DNA of 64,000 bases, from positions 62,001 to 126,000 of the forward strand of contig CAMYOL010000058.1 in the NCBI GenBank assembly GCA_947260005.1. Direction: 5' to 3'. The notes beneath the pieces are model-generated. The model was not told where the DNA came from and made no database searches. It was given only the letters and a program-made list of their open reading frames with translations. Made by a program: the position numbers and the translations under genes. This stretch comes from an uncultured Ectothiorhodospiraceae bacterium (lineage in GTDB: Bacteria > Pseudomonadota > Gammaproteobacteria > UBA6429 > Thiohalophilaceae). This document shows positions 1-9,158 of this stretch, piece by piece; the stretch's first letter is position 1; every line of letters starts with the position of its first letter.

Positions 1-528
1 ATTGCCATGCCGGCCCTGGATGACCCAAATTTTTCGAAAACGGTCACCTATATGTGCGAACACAATGAGGAAGGAGCAATGGGCCTGGTAATCAATCGTC
101 CCCTGGATCTGGATATCCATGAGTTATTCAGCCATCTTGAAATCGATAACACCCAGCACAATAAGGGCTATATCCCCATTTATCAGGGTGGCCCGGTACA
201 GACTGAACGCGGTTTTGTATTACACCGTGACATCGGCGAGTGGGAGGCCAGCATCAAAGTTAATGAGGACATTGCTATTACCATGTCGCAAGATATTATC
301 GCTGCGATTGCCGATGGCAAAGGACCTAAAGACTTCCTTATCGCCCTTGGCTACGCCGGGTGGGGAGCTGGTCAATTAGAAGCTGAGTTAGCCGCCAATG
401 CCTGGTTGAATGGTCCGGCTGAGGCTGGGATTATTTTTGATGTACCTATCGAACAACGTTGGACGGCTTCGGCCAATCACCTTGGTATTGAACTGAAAAA
501 CATTTCTTCCGACATCGGACACGCTTAA
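1..528 (+). CDS. yqgE: YqgE/AlgH family protein, 5' end cut by the window edge
   Basis: The frame is open from base 1. The codons before the ATG at 7 read Ile-Ala, giving an IAMPALDDPNF stretch that in this family lies a little inside the N-terminus. The real start is therefore left of the window and the ATG at 7 is internal. Other family signatures are GLVINRP and the GYAGWGAGQLE segment near residue 118. Members of this family (UPF0301) are cytoplasmic and have no firmly assigned biochemical activity; AlgH was linked to alginate regulation in Pseudomonas. It sits 11 bases before ruvX, the usual partner, and heads the pyrimidine gene cluster. Confidence 0.95.
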   Translation: MAMPALDDPNFSKTVTYMCEHNEEGAMGLVINRPLDLDIHELFSHLEIDNTQHNKGYIPIYQGGPVQTERGFVLHRDIGEWEASIKVNEDIAITMSQDIIAAIADGKGPKDFLIALGYAGWGAGQLEAELAANAWLNGPAEAGIIFDVPIEQRWTASANHLGIELKNISSDIGHA

Positions 529-539
529 ACTTATCCAAT

Positions 540-956
540 ATGAGCAGCCGCACCATAATAGGCTTTGATTATGGCCAGAGACGAATTGGTATTGCCGTCG
601 GCCAGGAGATCACCCATACCGCACAGGGCCTTGTTACTTTAACCTGCCCCGATGGCCCTGACTGGGATAACATCGACAAGTTACTCAATGAGTGGCGACC
701 TCAATTATTGGTGGTCGGGATGCCTCACAATATGGATGACCGCCCCCATCCTCTTCATAAAGAAGTAAAAGCGTTTGGGAATCAGCTCGCAGAACGTTAC
801 AATCTGCCCGTGGAATGGATGGACGAGCGTCTGAGCTCGGTTGAGGCAGAGGCACAACTGGCAAAAGGCACTAAATCCAGACAAAAAAAGCAAGACAAGG
901 CCGAAATTGATAAATTGGCTGCACAAATCATTTTGCAGTCCTGGCTAAACTCATAG
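540..956 (+). CDS. ruvX: Putative pre-16S rRNA nuclease / Holliday junction resolvase-like YqgF
   Basis: This 138-residue protein has the normal length for YqgF/RuvX and an RNase H-like fold signature. [13 protein letters not shown] near residues 9-21 carries the first acidic residue, [11 protein letters not shown] lies mid-protein, and MDERLSS carries a further acidic residue followed by the helix EAEAQL. The family trims the 5' end of 16S rRNA and has been proposed to process Holliday junctions. It is cytoplasmic. It follows yqgE with an 11-base gap and no clear Shine-Dalgarno sequence, so translation is probably coupled. The order yqgE-ruvX-pyrR-pyrB is shared with Pseudomonas-type genomes. 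Confidence 0.95.
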   Translation: MSSRTIIGFDYGQRRIGIAVGQEITHTAQGLVTLTCPDGPDWDNIDKLLNEWRPQLLVVGMPHNMDDRPHPLHKEVKAFGNQLAERYNLPVEWMDERLSSVEAEAQLAKGTKSRQKKQDKAEIDKLAAQIILQSWLNS

Positions 957-988
957 CTGCATACGCAAAACGAAAAAATTTAAAATTT

Positions 989-1495
989 ATGACTAAAATC
1001 CCTGGCCCAGAAGAATTACTACCAAGCATGGTCGAACAGTTGCAGACAATGCTTGCACAAAGAGGTATTAAAGACCCATGCATGATTGGGATCCACACGG
1101 GAGGTGTATGGATTGCAAAAATTTTACATGAAGCACTCGGACTGACGCGGCCACTGGGCACACTCAACATTACCTTCTATCGAGATGATTTTACCCGTAT
1201 CGGCATGCACCCACAGGTCACCCCCTCCAACCTGGAATTTGAAATCGATGACCAGCACATAATTCTTGTAGATGATGTATTGCATACCGGGCGTACCATT
1301 CGTGCGGCACTGAATGAAATCTATGATTATGGTCGACCCGCCTCAGTGATGCTTGCTACCTTAATCGCTCGAGATGGACGAGAATTACCCATATGTGCAG
1401 ATGTAACTGGTGTACAATTACCTCTCGGTCCGGACGAACATATAAAACTGACCGGCCCGGAACCATTAAGTTTTGAAGTGCAGGAGACTTCGTGA
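989..1495 (+). CDS. pyrR: PyrR: pyrimidine regulator / uracil phosphoribosyltransferase
   Basis: The 168-residue protein has a type I phosphoribosyltransferase PRPP loop, [12 protein letters not shown], at residues 92-103, and a PyrR-like N-terminal region ([10 protein letters not shown]). PyrR is bifunctional: it converts uracil and PRPP to UMP and regulates pyr genes. In Gram-positive bacteria it acts by mRNA binding and attenuation; in Pseudomonas a different mode has been proposed. I saw no PyrR-binding attenuator hairpin in the 32 bases upstream. The stop codon overlaps the GTG start of pyrB (GTGA), which indicates coupled translation. Confidence 0.95.
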   Translation: MTKIPGPEELLPSMVEQLQTMLAQRGIKDPCMIGIHTGGVWIAKILHEALGLTRPLGTLNITFYRDDFTRIGMHPQVTPSNLEFEIDDQHIILVDDVLHTGRTIRAALNEIYDYGRPASVMLATLIARDGRELPICADVTGVQLPLGPDEHIKLTGPEPLSFEVQETS

Positions 1496-2457
1496 AGCAA
1501 AGTAATATTCAATTTGATAACACCGGCAAACTCCGCCACTTTCTCACTATTGAAGATCTCCCTAAACAAACCCTAATTGATATCCTTGACACTGCTGAAA
1601 ATTTTTCAACCGTAGGCACTCAACGAGCCAAAAAAGTACCGCTGTTGCGCGGCAAGACCATCGTTAATTTGTTCTTCGAGGCCAGCACCCGCACCCGCAC
1701 CACCTTCGAACTAGCAGCAAAACGGCTTTCGGCTGACGTCTTAAACATTAATATCAATACCTCATCGACGAGCAAGGGTGAAAGTCTGTTAGACATGTTA
1801 CGCAACTTTGAAGCCATGCACAGTGATATGTTTATCGTGCGACATAATCAAAGTGGTGCCGCACACTTTATTGCAGAACATGTCGCCCCACATATCAGTG
1901 TTATCAATGCAGGTGACGGCAGTCATGCCCACCCAACCCAGGGCATGTTGGACATGTTCACCATTCGTCGACACAAAAAAGAATTTCATAACCTTCGCGT
2001 CGCCATTATCGGTGACATCATGCATTCGCGAGTCGCACGCTCACAAATCCATGCCTTAAATCGACTGGGCGTACCCGAGGTGAGAGTCGTCGGTCCACAC
2101 ACTCTGATTCCGCGCGATGCCAACGCATTAGGTGTACATGTCTTTCATGATCTAAGAGAAGGGCTAAAAGATGTCGATGTAATTATCATGCTTCGTTTAC
2201 AAAGAGAACGTATGCAAGGCGCGATGCTACCTAGCGAGGCCGAATATTTTTCGCAATATGGACTCACCGAAGAAAAAATACGTATAGCAAAACCCGATGC
2301 CATCGTTATGCACCCGGGCCCAATCAACCGCGGCGTCGAAATTGAATCTTCCGTTGCCGATGGACCGCAATCCGTCATTCTCGAACAGGTAACCAATGGC
2401 ATCGCCGTGCGCATGGCAATTATGTCCATTGCCTTAGGTCGTAAGCAGGAAAGCTAG
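1492..2457 (+). CDS. pyrB: Aspartate carbamoyltransferase catalytic subunit
   Basis: This enzyme condenses carbamoyl phosphate with aspartate, the committed step of UMP synthesis. At 321 residues it has the carbamoyl-phosphate loop [13 protein letters not shown] (residues 61-73), [12 protein letters not shown] and the [11 protein letters not shown] segment near the C-terminus, all normal. It starts at GTG 1492 inside the pyrR stop, preceded by a good Shine-Dalgarno (CAGGAG). The stop at 2455-2457 abuts the ATG of the next gene. No pyrI regulatory chain is present. That, together with the degenerate dihydroorotase next door, points to the Pseudomonas-type enzyme in which PyrB pairs with PyrC'. 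Confidence 0.97.
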   Translation: MKQSNIQFDNTGKLRHFLTIEDLPKQTLIDILDTAENFSTVGTQRAKKVPLLRGKTIVNLFFEASTRTRTTFELAAKRLSADVLNININTSSTSKGESLLDMLRNFEAMHSDMFIVRHNQSGAAHFIAEHVAPHISVINAGDGSHAHPTQGMLDMFTIRRHKKEFHNLRVAIIGDIMHSRVARSQIHALNRLGVPEVRVVGPHTLIPRDANALGVHVFHDLREGLKDVDVIIMLRLQRERMQGAMLPSEAEYFSQYGLTEEKIRIAKPDAIVMHPGPINRGVEIESSVADGPQSVILEQVTNGIAVRMAIMSIALGRKQES

Positions 2458-3744
2458 ATGAAGATTGCGATTACTAATGGCCATGTTATCGACCCGCGTA
2501 ACCAGATTAATCAACGCTGCGATATTTTCATCCAGGATAAAATCATTATTGCTACCGAACACGCACCTGATGGATTTAAGGCCGACACTATTATTGACGC
2601 TGACAAGTTGATCGTCAGCCCCGGTTTTGTTGATTTATGCGCACGCCTACGTGAACCTGGACAGGAACACAAAGGTACAATCATGTCTGAGACTCGTGCC
2701 GCAGTCGCCAGTGGTGTGACCAGCCTGTGCATGCCTCCTGACACGGATCCAGTGCTGGATACACCTGCGGTCATTGAGCTGATCCATCAACGTAACGAAG
2801 AAGCGGGCTTTTGTCGGGTTTACACCTTGGGAGCCTTAACGAAAGGGCTCGAAGGCCAGCATCTTTCAGAAATGGCTCATTTAAAAGACGCCGGTTGCAT
2901 CGGCGTTAGCAACGTCATGCATTGCATTCCCAACCCGCAAGTCTTACGTCGTGCGATGGAATATGCAGCCAGTGTCGACATGACGGTATTTATACATCCA
3001 CAAGATGAAGGTCTGGCTAACAACGGCAGCATTCATGAAGGCATCGTTAGTACCCGACTTGGTCTGGCAGGTGTACCTGAGGCCGCCGAAACTCAGGCCG
3101 TGGCAAATTTTTTAATGTTAATAGAACAAACGGGGACACGTGTGCATTTTTGTCACTTATCGACCGCACGCGCAGTACAAATGATTGGCCGCGCCAAATA
3201 TGACGGACTCGATCTGACCACAGATGTTGCGGCCCATCAACTTCATTTAACTGAAATGGATATTGGTTATTTTAATAGTCAATGTCATGTCCAACCACCA
3301 CTGCGAACCCAACGTGACTGCGAGGCTTTGCGTGCCGCGGTTGCCAGTTCACAAATTGAAGCCATTTGTTCAGACCATCAACCACACGATGTTGATGCCA
3401 AGCTTGCACCGTTTGCCTCAACCGAACCGGGAATATCGTCTATCGAAACTTTATTTCCACTCAGTCTGCGACTAGTCAATGATGGCCTGATAAACATGAC
3501 TGAGCTGGTCGACCGTCTTTCCACGACGCCGGCAGAAATTCTCGGAATTAATGCAGGACACCTTGGGGTTGGTGCCATGGCGGACATAACCATTTTTGAT
3601 CCGAGCAAACACTGGATCTTAAAAACGAACAATTTAGTCAGCGAAGGCAAAAACACCCCATTTGAAAATTGGGAATTTCAGGGCAAAGTTATGAAAACTA
3701 TCTGCGACGGCAAACTTGTTTATGATGCGGATACCACATCATGA
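2458..3744 (+). CDS. pyrC': Dihydroorotase-like protein PyrC', probably catalytically inactive
   Basis: The 428-residue protein aligns by eye to class I dihydroorotases (SPGFVD.., LREPGQEHK, MPPDTDPV, HFCHLSTARAV, ICSDHQPH). The HxH metal-binding pair that should follow PGFVDL is Cys61-Ala62-Arg63. Later ligands (the His of FIHP, the His of HFCHLS, the Asp of CSDH) remain, so the loss is specific. In Pseudomonas such a protein (PyrC'/PyrX) has no dihydroorotase activity and is needed for assembly of active aspartate carbamoyltransferase. I infer the same role, supported by its start directly at the pyrB stop. An active dihydroorotase should be encoded elsewhere. Its end overlaps pyrK by 4 bases. 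Confidence 0.93.
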   Translation: MKIAITNGHVIDPRNQINQRCDIFIQDKIIIATEHAPDGFKADTIIDADKLIVSPGFVDLCARLREPGQEHKGTIMSETRAAVASGVTSLCMPPDTDPVLDTPAVIELIHQRNEEAGFCRVYTLGALTKGLEGQHLSEMAHLKDAGCIGVSNVMHCIPNPQVLRRAMEYAASVDMTVFIHPQDEGLANNGSIHEGIVSTRLGLAGVPEAAETQAVANFLMLIEQTGTRVHFCHLSTARAVQMIGRAKYDGLDLTTDVAAHQLHLTEMDIGYFNSQCHVQPPLRTQRDCEALRAAVASSQIEAICSDHQPHDVDAKLAPFASTEPGISSIETLFPLSLRLVNDGLINMTELVDRLSTTPAEILGINAGHLGVGAMADITIFDPSKHWILKTNNLVSEGKNTPFENWEFQGKVMKTICDGKLVYDADTTS

Positions 3745-4625
3745 ATCAGGCAACAACAAAACCCCACCGCGATACGATTGTCGTTGAGCAGGCTGAAATT
3801 CTAAACCACGATGCCTTTGACGGTGACCAGTACATTATGCGTATACAGGCAGCCAATATTGCTAGACGCGCTCATGCCGGCAGTTTTGTACACATTCAAT
3901 GTGATCCATCGTTGCCCATGCGTCGCCCTATTTCAATCATGCGTGTCGATAAGGAAACTGGTTGGGTTGAATTTTTATATAAAGTTTTTGGGGAAGGTAC
4001 TCGACTTTTATCTCAGCGCAAAGTGGGTGAAGTCCTTGATCTGTTTGGTCCTATCGGTGTACCTTTTATGCTCCATTCAGAGCGTTCTCGCCCTCTGTTA
4101 ATCGGCGGAGGCGTTGGTATACCCCCGATGATTTATCTCGCCGATGAATTGCGTAGCCAAAAAGAATTTAATCCATTTGTGATCATGGGTTCCGAGGTTC
4201 CTTTTCCTTTTTCCCCTCGTCCGTCAACCATGATGTTACCAGGCATGCCTGATGGGGCGATTGCCTGTATGCCTTTACTTGAAGACTGGGGTGTCGCGTC
4301 ACGTCTGACCAGCACCCAGGGTTACCCCGGTTGTTTTGACGGTTTTGTCACTGACCTGGCACGACATTATTTAAACGCATTAAATAAACAACAACGCGAA
4401 CAAATCGAAATATTTAGCTGCGGCCCCACCGTCATGTTAAAGGCCGTGGCGCAACTCGCCAAGGAGTTTGATCTCCCCTGTCAGGTCTCATTAGAAGAAC
4501 ACATGGCCTGTGCCGTTGGTGGCTGTGCAGGTTGTACGGTCAAAATAGAAACCGAATCCGGTCCGGCAATGAAGCGAGTTTGTGTTGATGGGCCCGTCTT
4601 TAATGCCCACCAGGTCGTTTTTTAA
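3741..4625 (+). CDS. pyrK: PyrK-type dihydroorotate dehydrogenase electron transfer subunit
   Basis: This 294-residue ferredoxin-reductase-like flavoprotein has an FAD-binding RRPISI motif (residues 61-66), a glycine-rich IGGGVGIPPM nucleotide motif (121-130), SCGPTVML (227-234) and a C-terminal [2Fe-2S] site with Cys257, Cys262, Cys265 and Cys281. PyrK normally forms a heterotetramer with PyrD of the 1B class and passes electrons from dihydroorotate to NAD. No pyrD lies in the window, so its partner is either elsewhere or different. It overlaps pyrC' by 4 bases (ATGA) and is the last gene of the operon. Confidence 0.9.
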   Translation: MNQATTKPHRDTIVVEQAEILNHDAFDGDQYIMRIQAANIARRAHAGSFVHIQCDPSLPMRRPISIMRVDKETGWVEFLYKVFGEGTRLLSQRKVGEVLDLFGPIGVPFMLHSERSRPLLIGGGVGIPPMIYLADELRSQKEFNPFVIMGSEVPFPFSPRPSTMMLPGMPDGAIACMPLLEDWGVASRLTSTQGYPGCFDGFVTDLARHYLNALNKQQREQIEIFSCGPTVMLKAVAQLAKEFDLPCQVSLEEHMACAVGGCAGCTVKIETESGPAMKRVCVDGPVFNAHQVVF

Positions 4626-4737
4626 ATCCGGAAAATTAACAAAACACGTATTAGCTCACATTTAATAAGACAATAAATAAAGTATTCTGTCGATAGACCA
4701 ATAATTACTTGTACGATTTGTTGTTTGGGGGAATGTG

Positions 4738-5274
4738 ATGCATATCATTTTAAGTGTATTAGGTACCATCGTTACGATATTGTGGCTGCTACACCGCCTG
4801 GCCCAAATGGGCGTTACCCTGGGCGGCTTAAATCCTTTTTTATGGAATCGTCGCAGAAAATGGAAAAAACACCACGATGCGAATCCAATCTTCAAAATAA
4901 CCAGTCCTTTAGAAGCGACGGCGTTACTCATTACCGCCGTTGTAAAAGCAGAAGGCGACATGAGTTCAGAAGAGAAAGCGGAGATTCTTTCCATTTTTGA
5001 ACACGAATTTCATCAAAGCTTCAGTGAAGCTCAGGGATTACTCGTTTCAAGTAGTCATTTACTTGGTAAGGGTGATGAGCTACGTGATAACCTTGAAGGT
5101 GTGCTGACACCAAGTCTGGACTCATTCTCAGATGAACAGGCGCATTCTGCGATCGAATTACTTAACCGGGTTGGCTCTATATCTGGCCGGAGCAGCGAAG
5201 CTCAGAGATCGATCATTCACCCAGCAACTGAGCTACTAACCAGTACAATCCAACCCAAACCAAAATGGAATTAA
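4738..5274 (+). CDS. Membrane-anchored TerB-like domain protein
   Basis: The product has one N-terminal transmembrane helix (about residues 1-20), a basic Arg/Lys patch (NRRRKWKKH), then a helical region. The stretch LEATALLITAVVKAEGDMS followed by EEKAEIL resembles the TerB/DjlA-type metal-binding helical domain seen in tellurite-resistance-like proteins. The start is placed at ATG 4738 and not at the GTG three bases earlier, because a GGGGG Shine-Dalgarno (4727-4731) lies six bases before it. The substrate or partner is unknown. It is a single gene between the pyr operon and the nuclease gene on the opposite strand. Confidence 0.75.
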   Translation: MHIILSVLGTIVTILWLLHRLAQMGVTLGGLNPFLWNRRRKWKKHHDANPIFKITSPLEATALLITAVVKAEGDMSSEEKAEILSIFEHEFHQSFSEAQGLLVSSSHLLGKGDELRDNLEGVLTPSLDSFSDEQAHSAIELLNRVGSISGRSSEAQRSIIHPATELLTSTIQPKPKWN

Positions 5275-5300
5275 TATTAATGGGTTAAAAACTTAGCTTG

Positions 5301-5789
5301 TTATTTATTTTGTTTACGCCAGTCCCAGGGTGCGATGGCATTCGATTTCGCCCACAAGCCTTTTTTTTCTTTGCGTGCAGCTTCCTCATCGTTAACATAG
5401 TGCATGGAATATTTTCGATACGCCCAGGCATAACCATGTTCAACTAATATCTTGTTAAAAGAAACCGTCTCTTCTTCTTTTGGGTAAGGATAGACTGTGG
5501 CGATTAGATGACCTTTACGATCCTTATTTTCATATTTAATCTCGACTTGATATTCTGACAACGATAATAAACTATCGAGCTTTTGGCTGGCACGCTGGCC
5601 AAATTCCTGATCTTTCTCAGGCGCATCGATCCCTTCTAAACGCACAGTGTAATTCTTTTTAGTTTCGTCCTGAAAGACGATCAAGTCACCCGCCAAAACC
5701 TTAACCGCTTTACCTGTAATTGTCTGCGGTTCAGCATAAACGCTATACGACAGGAAAAATAAAAAAGGGTAAACCAACATACGAAACAT
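5301..5789 (-). CDS. Secreted thermonuclease-family (SNase-like) protein
   Basis: After a signal peptide (MFRMLVYPFLFFLSYSVYA) comes a staphylococcal-nuclease fold: the VRLEGIDAPE motif has the catalytic Arg/Asp pattern, GHLIATVY supplies a further core strand, and WAYRKY with the GLWA segment closes the domain. Enzymes of this family cleave DNA and RNA with calcium. The start is set at the ATG at 5787-5789, because GGAGGAGAG lies just upstream; a longer reading beginning 18 bases earlier has no ribosome site. It stands alone and converges on the TerB-like gene. The product is likely periplasmic or extracellular. Confidence 0.88.
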   Translation of the reverse strand: MFRMLVYPFLFFLSYSVYAEPQTITGKAVKVLAGDLIVFQDETKKNYTVRLEGIDAPEKDQEFGQRASQKLDSLLSLSEYQVEIKYENKDRKGHLIATVYPYPKEEETVSFNKILVEHGYAWAYRKYSMHYVNDEEAARKEKKGLWAKSNAIAPWDWRKQNK

Positions 5790-6042
5790 AGCGCTCTCCT
5801 CCACCACCCGAACTCAATCATCCTGGATTAACCGGGTTTCATTAAAATATATTTATTTTTTTATGTGTACGAGTTTATTGATACTGTTTCACTGCCTCAC
5901 CAAATAGAATAAATTGGGTAGATCATACCAATATCAACAACATGCAGATTATATATTCGTTGAAATAACTAATACTGCCAAGCGTAACGAAGGAAATGTT
6001 AAATTTTGAAAAATTTTATATTACTTACTTAAAAATGGGGTA

Positions 6043-7167
6043 TTACTCGGTTTCCTGAATCGTAATACCATCGAGTCCTTGAGCAATGGTATCCGCATCA
6101 CCTTTTGATTCACCGAGTTTAATCATCAGTCGTAGACCATTTGCAGAGTCTGCATGGTTGATAGCATCCTCATAAGTAATCTTGCCATCACGATATAATT
6201 CATAAAGATGTTGATCAAACGTCTGCATGCCTTGTTCACGGGACTTGGCCATCAATTCCTTAAGCGCATGCACCTCACCTTTTTTAATTAAATCAGAAAC
6301 CAGGGGGGTATTAATTAATATCTCAGCACACAACACACGGCTTTGGCCATCCGGTGCGGGGATGAGTTGTTGAGCAACAATGGCTTTTAGATTTAACGAT
6401 AAATCCATCAGCAATTGGTTGCGTCGATCTTCGGGGAAAAAGTTTACGATTCTATCCATCGCCTGATTGGCATTATTCGCATGCAAGGTCGCCAGACATA
6501 AGTGACCTGTTTCAGCAAAGGCAATGGAGTGATCCATGGTATCACGAGTACGTATCTCGCCAATTAGAATTACATCCGGGGCCTGACGTAAGGTGTTTTT
6601 CAACGCAACTTCAAAGGTCTCAGTATCCAGACCCACTTCACGCTGGGTAACGATACAGCCTTCATGTTGGTGGATATATTCAATTGGATCTTCAATAGAG
6701 ATGATATGTCCAGTACTGTTTTTATTACGATAGCCAATCATCGAAGCCAGTGAGGTCGATTTACCAGAACCGGTCGCACCCACAAAAATCACCAGCCCCC
6801 GTTTGGTCATCGCTAAATCTTTAAGTACTGGCGGTAAAGTTAAATCCTCAAACGTCGGAATCTTGGTTTCAATCTTACGCAATACCATGCCGGCATGATT
6901 GCGTTGCTGAAAGGCACTCACCCGAAAACGACCAATCCCCGATGCTGAAATTGCAAAATTGCACTCACGATGTGAATCGAAATCCTGACGTTGTTCCGGT
7001 GTCATTATAGAGTAAACAATTTCACGCGCCTGCGACGGTGTCAGGGTTGCTTGAGTAACCGGATTGATCTTGCCATTCACTTTCAGACTCGGTGCCACCC
7101 CGGCGGTAATAAATAAATCCGACGCCTTTTTATGCACCATTAATTTGAGTAGTGAATTAAAATCCAT
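6043..7167 (-). CDS. pilU: PilU, accessory type IV pilus retraction ATPase
   Basis: At 374 residues it is a PilT/PilU secretion-type ATPase with Walker A GATGSGKS (residues 130-137), IISIEDPIEYIHQ (Asp box), VILIGEIRTRDT (Walker B) and TGHLCLATLHANN (His box). The length, the acidic C-terminus and the position directly after pilT identify it as PilU. PilU cooperates with PilT in pilus disassembly and twitching motility at the inner membrane base. It follows pilT by about 97 bases on the same strand and may be co-transcribed with it. Confidence 0.95.
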   Translation of the reverse strand: MDFNSLLKLMVHKKASDLFITAGVAPSLKVNGKINPVTQATLTPSQAREIVYSIMTPEQRQDFDSHRECNFAISASGIGRFRVSAFQQRNHAGMVLRKIETKIPTFEDLTLPPVLKDLAMTKRGLVIFVGATGSGKSTSLASMIGYRNKNSTGHIISIEDPIEYIHQHEGCIVTQREVGLDTETFEVALKNTLRQAPDVILIGEIRTRDTMDHSIAFAETGHLCLATLHANNANQAMDRIVNFFPEDRRNQLLMDLSLNLKAIVAQQLIPAPDGQSRVLCAEILINTPLVSDLIKKGEVHALKELMAKSREQGMQTFDQHLYELYRDGKITYEDAINHADSANGLRLMIKLGESKGDADTIAQGLDGITIQETE

Positions 7168-7264
7168 AATTTAACCTGTCACGCTAATTTAAATAGCTAT
7201 ACCGACTTAGAGAATAAGCTTTTGTTAGATAAAGATATAGCGAAACCTTTGCTTCATACAAAGA

Positions 7265-8302
7265 TTACGAGAAATCATCTTTGTTAGCAGCACGCATTTT
7301 TGCGTCCTGCTTGCTGATAATACCGCGTTGCAACATATCCTGCAGGCACTGATCGAGTGTCTGCATACCATATTGCTGTCCTGTTTGAATCGCTGAATAC
7401 ATCTGTGCAACCTTGTCTTCACGAATCAGGTTACGAATCGCCGGGGTCCCTATCATTATTTCATGTGCCGCCACACGACCCCCGCCTATTTTTTTCATCA
7501 ATGTTTGGGCGATGACTGCACGTAAAGATTCTGAAAGCATCGAACGCACCATGCCTTTTTCCGCTGCGGGAAACACATCAATAATTCGGTCTATGGTCTT
7601 GGCAGCCGAACTGGTGTGCAAGGTACCAAAAACGAGGTGGCCGGTTTCTGCCGCGGTTAATGCCAGCCGGATTGTTTCCAGATCACGCATCTCGCCCACC
7701 AGGATAATATCCGGGTCTTCACGTAACGCTGAACGTAACGCCTCACCGAAACCCAAAGTGTCTCTGTGCACTTCACGTTGGTTAACGAGGCATTTTTTAC
7801 TCTCGTGCACAAATTCGATCGGATCTTCAATCGTCAGGATATGACCATGCTCATTTTCATTTTTATAATCGATCATCGCTGCGAGCGTGGTCGACTTACC
7901 CGAGCCTGTTGGCCCGGTAACTAACACAATACCACGCGGCTGATCAGACACATCCTTGAAAACTGACGGACAAGCCAGATCTTCAAGCGTGAGGATTTTC
8001 GATGGAATAGTACGAAAAACCGCTCCCGCACCCCGATTGTGATTGAAGGCATTCACACGAAAACGGGCAATCTCGGGTAACTCAAATGAGAAGTCGGTTT
8101 CAAAGTATTCTTCAAAATCCTTGCGTTGTTTATCGTTCATAATGTCGTAAATTAACGCATGGACTGTTTTATGCTCCAGGGCCGGAACATTAATACGACG
8201 CACATCGCCATCGACCCGGATCATGGGCGGTAAGCCTGCTGATAGATGTAGATCTGAAGCCTTGTTTTTAACACTAAAGGCGAGTAACTCTGTAATATCC
8301 AT
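7265..8302 (-). CDS. pilT: PilT, type IV pilus retraction ATPase
   Basis: The 345-residue protein has Walker A GPTGSGKST (130-138), the ILTIEDPIEFVH Asp box, IILVGEMRDLET (Walker B), the TGHLVFGTLHTSSA His box and the C-terminal AIRNLIRE motif that is diagnostic of PilT and required for retraction. It powers pilin removal from the pilus base, so the organism probably has type IV pili. It is transcribed away from yggS, the classical divergent arrangement (pilT / yggS-proC-yggT) in gammaproteobacteria. Confidence 0.97.
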   Translation of the reverse strand: MDITELLAFSVKNKASDLHLSAGLPPMIRVDGDVRRINVPALEHKTVHALIYDIMNDKQRKDFEEYFETDFSFELPEIARFRVNAFNHNRGAGAVFRTIPSKILTLEDLACPSVFKDVSDQPRGIVLVTGPTGSGKSTTLAAMIDYKNENEHGHILTIEDPIEFVHESKKCLVNQREVHRDTLGFGEALRSALREDPDIILVGEMRDLETIRLALTAAETGHLVFGTLHTSSAAKTIDRIIDVFPAAEKGMVRSMLSESLRAVIAQTLMKKIGGGRVAAHEIMIGTPAIRNLIREDKVAQMYSAIQTGQQYGMQTLDQCLQDMLQRGIISKQDAKMRAANKDDFS

Positions 8303-8412
8303 ATGTTTCCCGGAGTAGATTTTTTTTAAATGGTTAGCTCATTTGTTATCGGTATCTTATTGATAAGTCTAAACCTTAACTTTAATGCAAAATTACGACA
8401 AGCGCACATTCC

Positions 8413-9123
8413 ATGACGAGATTGGCCCAAATTGCTCAACAACTAGACAAATTGCAACAACGAATCGAGGCCGCTGCTTCGACAGCAGGTCGCAACGCCG
8501 ATGAAATTCAACTGCTTGCCGTGTCAAAAACACGTCCGGCTGAAGACCTCCAGGCTGCTATCACAGCAGGGCAAACCCGTTTTGGCGAAAGCTACTTGCA
8601 AGAGGCCTTGGAGAAAATCAACGCCCTTAGTCATCTCCGTTGCGAATGGCATTTTATCGGTCCATGCCAAAGCAACAAAACGGCCGCTATCGCCACCGCA
8701 TTCGGTTGGGTTCACAGTATCGATAGAATAAAGATAGCACAGCGTTTGAATGATCAACGCACCTCGAATCAAAGACTAAATATTTGTCTGCAAGTCAATA
8801 TCAGCAAAGAAGCCAGCAAATCCGGAATTGAACCTTCTGAATTACCGGCTCTCGCAGAAGCAGTTGCAGCAATGCCCAGACTGCATTTGCGTGGCTTAAT
8901 GGCATTACCGGCCGCCGAGGCAGACTTTGATAAGCAACGTGCCGCCTTCGCACAAGTAAGAGGCCTGTTTAATGATCTACACAGTAGAGGCCATCAACTT
9001 GATACCCTATCGATGGGTATGAGCCATGACATGGAAGCCGCCATTATGGAAGGGGCGACCCTGGTACGAATTGGCACCGATATTTTCGGTCAGCGACCTG
9101 ACAAACACAAACCCTCCGCTTAA
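8413..9123 (+). CDS. yggS: YggS family pyridoxal phosphate homeostasis protein
   Basis: This 236-residue single-domain alanine racemase-like barrel has the PLP-binding lysine in LLAVSKTRP (Lys39), FGESYLQEA, WHFIGPCQSNK and the SMGMSHDMEAAI phosphate-binding segment followed by VRIGTDIFG. Members bind PLP without a known reaction and maintain vitamin B6 and amino acid balance. The GPCQSNK motif has Cys where GxLQxNK is commonest. It begins the yggS-proC-yggT operon, diverging from pilT across a 110-base gap that must hold both promoters. Confidence 0.95.
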   Translation: MTRLAQIAQQLDKLQQRIEAAASTAGRNADEIQLLAVSKTRPAEDLQAAITAGQTRFGESYLQEALEKINALSHLRCEWHFIGPCQSNKTAAIATAFGWVHSIDRIKIAQRLNDQRTSNQRLNICLQVNISKEASKSGIEPSELPALAEAVAAMPRLHLRGLMALPAAEADFDKQRAAFAQVRGLFNDLHSRGHQLDTLSMGMSHDMEAAIMEGATLVRIGTDIFGQRPDKHKPSA

Positions 9124-9158
9124 CTGACATTACTGGCAAAGCCTGTTAAATTATAGGC

